37,452 bases of DNA. Origin: Treponema sp. (lineage in GTDB: Bacteria > Spirochaetota > Spirochaetia > Treponematales > Breznakiellaceae). Of the stretch, positions 31,529 to 37,452 are shown one piece after another. Within the stretch, counting starts at the first letter, position 1. Every line of letters starts with the position of its first letter. The notes beneath the pieces are model-generated. The model was not told the origin of the DNA, made no database searches, and saw only the letters and a program-made list of their open reading frames with translations. The position numbers and the translations under genes were made by a program. The stretch covers positions 1 to 37,452 of the forward strand of contig JAISMC010000004.1 of the NCBI GenBank assembly GCA_031276965.1, given 5' to 3'.

Positions 31529-32680
31529 ATGATTAAAATGCTTACCGCTTTTACCGAAGAGATCGACGATGTGGATCTGGCCATGACGGAACTGCTGGAA
31601 CAGTTGGATTTGGACCGCCGGCTTTTGACCAATGCCCTGGGGATCATACACTGCTACAGCGATTTTGTTGACAGCGGGGTCGTCAAGGCCCTTTCCGGAA
31701 AACTTCCTTTTGATACCGCCGGCTCGACCACCATAAGCGCATCGTCATCTTCGGGTATCAGCCAGACGGGGCTTACGGTAACGGTGCTGACCAGCGGCGA
31801 CGTGCGGTTTGTATGCGGCGTTTCCGCGCCCATTACCGGTTCCGTTGACGCTCCCCTGACGGAACTCTACAACAGGATAACCGCGGGACTCGGCGAAAAG
31901 CCCGCCATGCTGATGCCCTTTATTCCCTTCCTGCTCAATGCGGGGGGGGATGAATTTATCGAAAAACTCGACGCCCTCTCCGGGGGCATTCCCGCCTTCG
32001 GTACCCTGGCCATTTCCAATGAACCGGATTACAGCAGGACCTATACGTTTTACAACGGCGAATCCTATCCGGCCTCTATGGTCTTGGCCGTGCTGCTGGG
32101 CAATGCGGCCCCCGAATTTTTAAGCGTTTCCGTTAATGAAGAAAACATTCTTAAACAAAAGGCGGTTATAACGGGGGTAAACCGCAACATTCTGCAGACC
32201 ATAAACAACATGCCCGCCATACAGTACCTTGAGTCCATCGGTCTTGTTAAAGGCGGCGACGTGCAGGGTCTGCCGGCCATGCCCTTTATTATTTATCTTG
32301 AAGACGGCTCCATGCTGATCCGGGCCTGTATCAGCGGCACCGGAGACGGAGGCTTAATCCTCTGCGGCGCGGTTCCGGTGAATTCCACCGTCGCCCTGGC
32401 TACCATGGGATTTGAGGATGTGGTGAATTCCACCGAACGCAAAGTAACGGAAGCCCTGGCCGCGGCCAAGGGCCGGGGACTCCTGATGTACTCCTGCGGG
32501 GGCCGCAACTGGTCCCTGGGCATGCAGCCCCTGGCGGAGCACGAAAAGGCAAAGGAATGCCTTAAAGACGTGCCCTACCATTTTGTGTATTCCGGGGGCG
32601 AGATATTCCCCTCCCGGCTCAGCGGCGGCAGCGTGGTAAATCATTTACAAAACGACTCGCTGATCATTTGTATTCTGTAA
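31529..32680 (+). CDS. FIST-domain (FIST_N plus FIST_C) sensor protein
   Basis: 383 aa, soluble. FIST domains are predicted small-ligand sensors that work with histidine kinases, GGDEF/EAL or chemotaxis proteins. Seen: IIHCYSDFVDSGVVKALS and DTAGSTTISASSSSG in the FIST_N half; PAFGTLAISNEPDYSRTYTFYNG; then in FIST_C PAIQYLESIGLV, PFIIYLEDGSMLIRACIS, GAVPVNSTVALATMG and GRGLLMYSCGGRNWSLGMQP. No membrane helix or signal is present, so it acts in the cytoplasm. The ATG has GGGAGGGG upstream. The hybrid kinase starts 11 bp after the stop, so the FIST protein is probably the input subunit for that kinase, with the two HD-GYP regulators as outputs. Ligand unknown. Confidence 0.87.
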   Translation: MIKMLTAFTEEIDDVDLAMTELLEQLDLDRRLLTNALGIIHCYSDFVDSGVVKALSGKLPFDTAGSTTISASSSSGISQTGLTVTVLTSGDVRFVCGVSAPITGSVDAPLTELYNRITAGLGEKPAMLMPFIPFLLNAGGDEFIEKLDALSGGIPAFGTLAISNEPDYSRTYTFYNGESYPASMVLAVLLGNAAPEFLSVSVNEENILKQKAVITGVNRNILQTINNMPAIQYLESIGLVKGGDVQGLPAMPFIIYLEDGSMLIRACISGTGDGGLILCGAVPVNSTVALATMGFEDVVNSTERKVTEALAAAKGRGLLMYSCGGRNWSLGMQPLAEHEKAKECLKDVPYHFVYSGGEIFPSRLSGGSVVNHLQNDSLIICIL

Positions 32681-32691
32681 AGAGGATGACA

Positions 32692-35091
32692 ATGGCAGAA
32701 GAAGTCCAGGTTCTGAAAGCGGAAAACGCCGCCCTGCAGATCCAGGTGAAAAAACTTACCCGGCAGCTTGCCGTTCAGCAGAACACGATGATACGGTTTG
32801 AAAAAGTATCCGCCATCAGGGACGGGCTGGCGGCAAAACTGAAAGAGGAACAGACCAAACAGGAAAAATTTATGAATATGATGCTGGAAAACAGTTCCAA
32901 CATCATCATACTGCTGGACGGGGAGGGCCGTTTCGCCTACTGTACGAACACCTTTCTTAAAATCACGGGGATTCAGAATTTCGGCCTGGTCAACGGACTG
33001 CACTTTTCCGAGGTTTTCAGGCGTTTCAACAACGATGCGTTTTCGGAACATGCCGGAATCTGTGTAAGCCGGGCCGTGAACGGACGGGGAACCATAACGT
33101 CCGAGGAGGCCCTGGACATAGACGGCAGCGGTAAACTGCGGATCTACCTTACCAACACCACCGCCATGCGGGACGAGTCCGGCAGGGTGGAGGGGGTTAT
33201 GCTGCTCTTCCACGATGTGACCGAAACCCTCCGGGCCAAGGAAGCGGCGGAGGCTGCGTCAAAGGCGAAGAGCGCGTTCCTCGCCACCATGAGCCACGAG
33301 ATCCGCACCCCCCTTAACGCAATCCTCGGCCTTTCGGAGATACAACTGCAAAATAAGCTGCCCGAAGACGCCCACGCCGATCTGGAAAAGATATACAATT
33401 CCGGTTCCACCCTGCTGGGGATCATCAACGACATCCTGGACATTTCCAAAATCGAGGCGGGGAACTTTGAGCTTATCCCGGTGGACTACGATACCCCAAG
33501 CCTTATCAACGACACGGTGCAGCTTAACATAGTCCGCATCGGCTCCAAGCCCATCACCTTTAAGCTTAACATCGACGATACTTTGCCGGCCCGGCTCTCG
33601 GGCGATGAACTGCGGGTAAAGCAGGTGCTCAACAATATCCTCTCCAACGCGTTTAAGTATACCAAGGCGGGAACCGTTACCCTCCGGGCCCACTGGGAAA
33701 AGCAGGGGAATGATGCGTATATGATCTTTGCCGTAAGCGATACGGGACAGGGGATTAGGAAAGAAGATATAGACAAACTCTTCTCGGAGTACAGCCAGCT
33801 TGATACCAGGGCAAACCGGAAGATTGAAGGTACGGGGCTTGGACTTTCCATCACCAAACAGCTTGTGGAGATGATGAACGGCTCCATCGAAGTGGAAAGC
33901 GAATACGGATGGGGCAGTACCTTTACCGTCCGTTTCCGCCAGGGGCTTGTTGATGAAAGACCCATCGGGCCTGAGGTGGCGGAGAACCTCATGTCCTTCC
34001 GGCTTATCGAGACCCGGCGCAGCCGGAGCAGAAATCTGGTCCGGGCCCGTATGCCCTACGGGAAGGTGCTGGTGGTGGACGATGTGGCCACCAACCTGGA
34101 TGTGGCCCGGGGGCTCATGCTGCCCTACGGCCTTACCATCGACTGCGTGTTGAGCGGGCCGGAGGCGATAGAAAAGATCCGCAGGGAAGAGCTAAGATAC
34201 GATGCGGTATTCATGGACCACATGATGCCCGGCATGGACGGCATTGAAGCGGTCCGGATTATCCGCAATGAAATCGGCAGTGAGTATGCAAAAACCGTAC
34301 CCATCATCGCCCTTACCGCCAACGCTCTGGCGGGCAATGAGGAAATGTTCCTCGCCGCGGGATTCAACGCATTTATCGCCAAACCCATCGACATTATGCG
34401 GCTGGATGTACTTCTTAACCAGTGGGTGCGGGACAAGCAGAACGAGGAGACTCTCTGGAAAGCGGAGCAGGAGAAAGCCGCCGCGGCCGAAACCGGGATC
34501 CCGGCGGGGATACTGGACAAGGCAAAGATCGAGGGTATGGATTTTGAAGCGGGGCTGAAACGTTACGGAACCGAAGAGGTGTATGTACGGATACTCCAGT
34601 CGTTCTTAACCCACACGCCGGGACTGCTGGATAAGCTCCGTTCCCTTACGCGGGAGACCCTGCCGGATTATGCGGTAACCGTTCACGGCCTTAAAGGAGC
34701 AAGCTACGGTATCTGCGCCGGAGAAATCGGCAGGGATGCGGAGGAACTTGAGTTTGCCGCAAAGGCCGGGAACTATGAAAAGACCGGGGCGAAAAATGCC
34801 TCGTTTATAGCGAAGGTTGAAACCCTCCTGGAAGCCCTGGGGGAATTGCTGCAGAATGCAGTGGAAGGCGGAGGCAAAAAACAGGAGGCCCCCGCCCCCG
34901 GCAGGGACCTGCTTGAAAAACTGCTCGACGGCAGCAGGCGGTTCAAACCTGCGATAATGGAAGAGGTTCTGGCGGAACTTGAACAATATAAATACGAATC
35001 GGGGGGAGATCTTATCCCTTGGCTCCGGGAGCAGATCGATAATCTGGAATACGACGTGGTGCGGGAAAAGCTGGAATCCCTTTTGTCATAG
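32692..35091 (+). CDS. Cytoplasmic hybrid histidine kinase (coiled coil, PAS, HisKA, HATPase, REC, HPt)
   Basis: 799 aa from the ATG at 32692, with GAGG six bases upstream; the track starts inside the FIST stop region. Residues 1-60 form a coiled coil; 62-185 a PAS domain (NSSNIIILLDGEGRFAYCTN, FHDVTETLRAKE); 195-260 HisKA with FLATMSHEIRTPLNAILG (H202); 300-415 HATPase with QVLNNILSNAFKYT, VSDTGQGI and GTGLGLSI; 458-580 a receiver with VLVVDD and D509 (FMDHMMPGMDG); 620-720 an HPt with TVHGLKGAS (H665). The last 60 residues are an extra helical tail. There is no membrane helix, so the signal is internal, plausibly delivered by the FIST protein. The built-in phosphorelay (H202 to D509 to H665) could phosphorylate the two REC-HD-GYP proteins. 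Confidence 0.93.
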   Translation: MAEEVQVLKAENAALQIQVKKLTRQLAVQQNTMIRFEKVSAIRDGLAAKLKEEQTKQEKFMNMMLENSSNIIILLDGEGRFAYCTNTFLKITGIQNFGLVNGLHFSEVFRRFNNDAFSEHAGICVSRAVNGRGTITSEEALDIDGSGKLRIYLTNTTAMRDESGRVEGVMLLFHDVTETLRAKEAAEAASKAKSAFLATMSHEIRTPLNAILGLSEIQLQNKLPEDAHADLEKIYNSGSTLLGIINDILDISKIEAGNFELIPVDYDTPSLINDTVQLNIVRIGSKPITFKLNIDDTLPARLSGDELRVKQVLNNILSNAFKYTKAGTVTLRAHWEKQGNDAYMIFAVSDTGQGIRKEDIDKLFSEYSQLDTRANRKIEGTGLGLSITKQLVEMMNGSIEVESEYGWGSTFTVRFRQGLVDERPIGPEVAENLMSFRLIETRRSRSRNLVRARMPYGKVLVVDDVATNLDVARGLMLPYGLTIDCVLSGPEAIEKIRREELRYDAVFMDHMMPGMDGIEAVRIIRNEIGSEYAKTVPIIALTANALAGNEEMFLAAGFNAFIAKPIDIMRLDVLLNQWVRDKQNEETLWKAEQEKAAAAETGIPAGILDKAKIEGMDFEAGLKRYGTEEVYVRILQSFLTHTPGLLDKLRSLTRETLPDYAVTVHGLKGASYGICAGEIGRDAEELEFAAKAGNYEKTGAKNASFIAKVETLLEALGELLQNAVEGGGKKQEAPAPGRDLLEKLLDGSRRFKPAIMEEVLAELEQYKYESGGDLIPWLREQIDNLEYDVVREKLESLLS

Positions 35092-35243
35092 GCTGGGGCG
35101 CCAAATACCGCAGGCGCTACGATAAAGCCAGGCCGCCTTTCCAACGGCTGCCCGAACGCGATGACCGCGAAGGCAAGCAAGGCCGCTGTGCCCGCTTCCG
35201 GACAAATCCAACTAATTGTTGAACATTTTACCGCCGCAAAGAA

Positions 35244-35262
35244 CTGCGGATCAATTCCGCAG
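35244..35262 (-). terminator. Hairpin containing the stop codon of the transglutaminase-like gene
   Basis: CTGCGGA-N5-TCCGCAG, a 7-bp GC-rich stem. On the minus strand its loop carries the TGA stop, and UUCUUUG follows the stem, so it could act as a compact intrinsic terminator. A translating ribosome at the stop would disrupt it, so its efficiency is unclear. Confidence 0.4.
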
Positions 35263-36717
35263 GACCCGTTCTACAAGGCCGAGATCCGAACTAAGCTGAC
35301 GCTGGCCGGGAAATTCTTTAAGCCCCTCCTGAATGATCCTGCGGGCTTCTTCGTAATTTCCCCTGTTGTAGAAAGCCGCAAAGGCATTATGGAATTCCGA
35401 AACCCGGTTTGCCCGGAAGACCCGGAGCGCGGTGTTAAGCCGGGAGTCGGGACCATAACGGCTAAGGCTCTCTTCAATATAGGCGGCGGCTTCCGGGTAG
35501 GCTCCGGCCGAGATTCGGCGTTCCCCTTCTTTTATAATTACCATACTCCGCAGTTCATCGATCCTGCTCTTGGGGAATCTGGATGCGGATGCGGCAAGAG
35601 CTTCCAGGGCGGCCTCCGCTTCTTCCGCAGAGGAGGCTCCGGCGCACTGCCTGATCAGTTCCGCTTCCAGCACCACCGTATCAATTTTTACAAAATTCCC
35701 GGAACTTAGAACCGGAGTATGCCGGACCAGGGCTTCCCGGGCTTCGGAGATCTTTTGAGCCCTGATAAGTTTTGTGATCAAATTATTTAAAGCGGCGAAG
35801 ATCATCTCCTGCCAGCGTTCCCCTTCGGGGTATTTCTCCCCCGCAAGGGCGGCCCATCTGAGGGCGTCTTCTTCTCTGCCGTTCCGGATCAGGGCGCCGC
35901 CGAAATTATAGAGGCTGTTCAAAAGATCTCTCCGGGGATTCCCCAAGAAGGGGGAACCGGCGGCGGCGCTTCCCGCCGGAAGCAGGGCCGCCCGGTCCAG
36001 CGCAAGAGAAACCGCTTCGGCATAACGGCCCCTGGATTCGGCCTCGGAGATACGATTGGAAAGAATAAGGGAAATCAGTTCCAGTTGGTTTATGGCGGAA
36101 CGGTCCCGGTAATTCCGGGCCGGCACATAGGCAAAGCCGGTGGTTCTGCCGAAATCATCATGGAAATCTTTTCTATGGCCCGGATCAAAACCATACCGGT
36201 TGGTGGTCTCCACATCGATCAGTTCCGTCCCGGACCGGACCGTTACAAAGGCGTGGTCCCTGGTCATTACCCCCGATACATCAAGCCCCGCGGATACTGC
36301 CAGGATCATGTAAAGCACCGCTGAAGATACGCAGTTGTACCGGCCCGTGCTGAAAAGCAGATCCATCCTGGTCTGCCGTTCCGAGTAGGACATGAGGAAA
36401 CGCCGGTGTATATAGTTAAGGATGTACTCTCCCCGCTCCAGAGTATCCGCCGGGGCGGCCGGGCCGATCTCCGCCGCTGCTTCCCGGAGCCGCTCCATAA
36501 AGGATGCGTTGTCCCCGCTGCCGGAAGCCCAGAGGGCTGTCTCTGCCAGATCCTGCCAGGAATAAGCGGTCCTGGAGGAATAGTCCAGGGCCCTGGGGTC
36601 CGCATCTAAGGAAGGAAAAGAAGTCTGGGCGGAAAGGACAGGGAGGGCAACCGGCATCAAAATCAACAAAACCGCCACAAGGGCAAAAAGCTCCGGAGAA
36701 CCCGGAAGGAGGTTCAT
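35251..36717 (-). CDS. Exported transglutaminase-like cysteine protein with TPR-like C-terminal region
   Basis: 488 aa from the ATG at 36717 (496 from 36741). The N-terminal hydrophobic segment ALVAVLLILMPVALPVLSAQ is a signal peptide or anchor. Residues 95-185 are a transglutaminase-like core with a Cys-His-Asp triad: GRYNCVSSAVLYM (C129), TRDHAFVTV (H155) and ELIDVETTN (D168). Such domains in bacteria are often proteases or peptide-modifying enzymes. From about 200 onward the sequence is helical, with TPR-like repeats (LYNFGGALIRNGREEDALRWAALAGEKYPEG, in overlapping pieces; AFYNRGNYEEARRIIQEG) that probably bind protein partners in the periplasm. The later start is preferred because a TATAAT abuts the first ATG and AAGGAG precedes the second. 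It converges with the kinase operon. Confidence 0.78.
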   Translation of the reverse strand: MNLLPGSPELFALVAVLLILMPVALPVLSAQTSFPSLDADPRALDYSSRTAYSWQDLAETALWASGSGDNASFMERLREAAAEIGPAAPADTLERGEYILNYIHRRFLMSYSERQTRMDLLFSTGRYNCVSSAVLYMILAVSAGLDVSGVMTRDHAFVTVRSGTELIDVETTNRYGFDPGHRKDFHDDFGRTTGFAYVPARNYRDRSAINQLELISLILSNRISEAESRGRYAEAVSLALDRAALLPAGSAAAGSPFLGNPRRDLLNSLYNFGGALIRNGREEDALRWAALAGEKYPEGERWQEMIFAALNNLITKLIRAQKISEAREALVRHTPVLSSGNFVKIDTVVLEAELIRQCAGASSAEEAEAALEALAASASRFPKSRIDELRSMVIIKEGERRISAGAYPEAAAYIEESLSRYGPDSRLNTALRVFRANRVSEFHNAFAAFYNRGNYEEARRIIQEGLKEFPGQRQLSSDLGLVERVLRN

Positions 36718-36741
36718 TGACGATCTTAAGCTCCTTTTCAT

Positions 36742-36747
36742 ATTATA
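36742..36747 (-). promoter_or_regulatory. Perfect -10 box upstream of the transglutaminase-like gene
   Basis: TATAAT on the minus strand, directly before the first in-frame ATG (36741). Transcription from it would start inside or after that ATG, favouring the second ATG (36717) with its AAGGAG leader. No good -35 is visible, only AAACCA at the right distance. Confidence 0.4.
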
Positions 36748-36963
36748 TAAGTATACTGTAATACTGGTTTTTCCAGTACCGGTAAAGTGAAGATAGGGAT
36801 TTGTAGTACCGGCTGGGGCCGTACCCCCCCGATCCGGAGCTTGGTTCTACAATTTTTTAAACGGGGGTGAATTTAACCGGGGTATGGACCCATATGCACT
36901 AACTTAGACTTAACAATCCGTTGATTTAACGGTATGCTGTAAAAAATACCGGAGGTTTGTAGT

Positions 36964-37452
36964 ATGCCGTCGATAGCCCAGTTACTGCCGTTGCTCGGAG
37001 AAGATTACGAACGAACATGTATCGAACTCGGGATTATACGGCGGGCGCGTGAAATCAAAACGCCCGCAGATTTAATCTCTAAAGGGGTTAATTCCCCGCC
37101 CTTTAGGGCGTAAGACTGGGGGTTTGGGGGATTTGTTCCCCCATAGACGCAAAAATTTCTAGGAGAAATCTTCAATACCCCGCCATTCATGGCGGGGATG
37201 CTTTATTGATGTTCTGTTTGTTTCATCCGCTCAACGGCGTGTCGCTTATCGCGGTCAGCACGGTCGCGTTCGCCCTGAAAATAGGAGACTTCAGCGATGT
37301 GGCGTTTATGAAAAAGTTCGCCAGGTGCGGCGAATGGTTCAAACAGATAAGCGCGGGCTTATTGCGCGGCGGGTTAATTTCATACCCGAAACCGGCTTAT
37401 CTGGAAGGCCGCCGCGTGCTCGCGGTAGATGCCTCCGATGTGGTTGAAAAGG
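36964..37452 (+). pseudogene. IS4-type transposase, interrupted and cut by the window edge
   Basis: A GGAGG site precedes ATG 36964. The frame reads MPSIAQLLPLLGEDYERTC, then RRAREIKTPADL, and is then broken at 37074 by a 131-bp hairpin-rich insert, terminating shortly after (TAA at 37111). It resumes at 37206 with LMFCLFHPLNGVSLIAVSTV, DFSDVAFMKKFARCGEWFK and the catalytic-type YLEGRRVLAVDASDVVEK (overlapping pieces), typical of an IS4-family DDE transposase, whose first Asp is in VDASD. Excising 37075-37205 rejoins GAT TTA TTG ATG in frame, D-L-L-M. The upstream 36780-36960 region, with two TAGTACCGG-type motifs and a CCGTT-GATTT-AACGG hairpin, is probably the left end of the element, but no terminal repeat can be confirmed. 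Confidence 0.8.
37075..37205. mobile_element. 131-bp hairpin-rich insert resembling IS200/IS605 ends (PATE-like)
   Basis: Flanked by TTTA on both sides. Hairpins in order: GGGG-TTAATT-CCCC, CGCCC-TTTA-GGGCG (37097-37110), TGGGGG-N7-CCCCCA (about 37124-37142), ATTTCT-AGG-AGAAAT, and CCCCGCCAT-TC-ATGGCGGGG (37178-37197), followed by ATGCTTTA. The last motif, GGCGGGGATGCTT, is typical of right ends of IS200/IS605 elements carrying tnpB. It holds no tnpA or tnpB, so it would be a non-autonomous derivative. The precise ends are ambiguous by four bases because of the TTTA repeat. Confidence 0.7.

Noticed and set aside
35161-35709. 182-aa plus-strand ORF after the kinase gene
   Set aside because: Mostly opposite the transglutaminase-like gene, no family motifs; its start lies in ordinary intergenic sequence without a ribosome site.
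36780-36960. Terminal inverted repeat of the IS4 element
   Set aside because: Repeated TAGTACCGG-like motifs and a hairpin are seen, but the right end is outside the window, so no terminal repeat can be matched.

Overview
The window looks like chromosomal DNA of a GC-rich, anaerobic, Treponema-type spirochaete, plausibly a gut or termite-gut treponeme. This is inferred from gene content: a GGT-rich beta-helix surface lipoprotein of the MSGG/SGN type, paired outer-membrane barrel proteins, many HD-GYP proteins, a CO-dehydrogenase operon, indolepyruvate:ferredoxin oxidoreductase with two PaaK ligases, and an O2-scavenging rubrerythrin fusion. No rRNA, tRNA or CRISPR array was recognised.

Layout. 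1-1.4 kb (minus): a small membrane protein translationally coupled (ATGA) to a truncated alaA-type aminotransferase. 1.5-7.4 kb (plus): a degenerate HD-GYP protein overlapping a CNNM/CorC-type membrane protein, then two signal-peptide-bearing predicted outer-membrane barrels. 7.4-7.9 kb: a gene-free stretch with a very GC-rich palindromic block, a 21-bp tandem array and a MITE-like inverted-repeat element. 7.9-13.0 kb: a DEAD-box helicase (DEGD variant) and a GT2 glycosyltransferase (minus), an Na+/solute symporter (plus), and a minus-strand three-domain fusion (metallophosphoesterase, rubrerythrin, rubredoxin). 13.1-15.6 kb (minus): a large beta-helix lipoprotein whose N-terminal coding sequence carries a second 21-bp array. 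15.7-22.1 kb (plus): iorA, iorB, paaK, then a 793-bp repeat-rich gap (third 21-bp array, two MITE-like elements, several hairpins), then a second paaK and a tandem ACT protein. This is a 2-oxoacid/aryl-acetate module. 22.1-25.5 kb: glgA (plus), a second CNNM/CorC paralogue and ybaK (minus). 25.5-29.1 kb (minus): cooS, cooF and an FAD/NAD oxidoreductase behind a good sigma-70-type promoter with an inverted repeat over the start site. 29.4-35.1 kb (plus): a signalling operon of two tandem REC-HD-GYP regulators, a FIST sensor and a hybrid histidine kinase with REC and HPt. 35.2-36.7 kb (minus): an exported transglutaminase-like/TPR protein. The window ends in an IS4-type transposase disrupted by a 131-bp hairpin-rich insert resembling IS200/IS605 ends.

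Main points for a second look: (1) a family of 21-bp-period, imperfectly palindromic tandem arrays, two of which share both a core and the same pair of core variants although one is in a coding region and the other is not; (2) a 15-bp hairpin with compensatory changes present in one arm of each of three MITE-like elements; (3) the metallophosphoesterase-rubrerythrin-rubredoxin fusion; (4) a CooS that appears to keep its cluster ligands but to lack the usual catalytic His/Lys surroundings; (5) the nested hairpin element in the IS4 transposase. All family assignments were made by reading the sequence; no database search was run.
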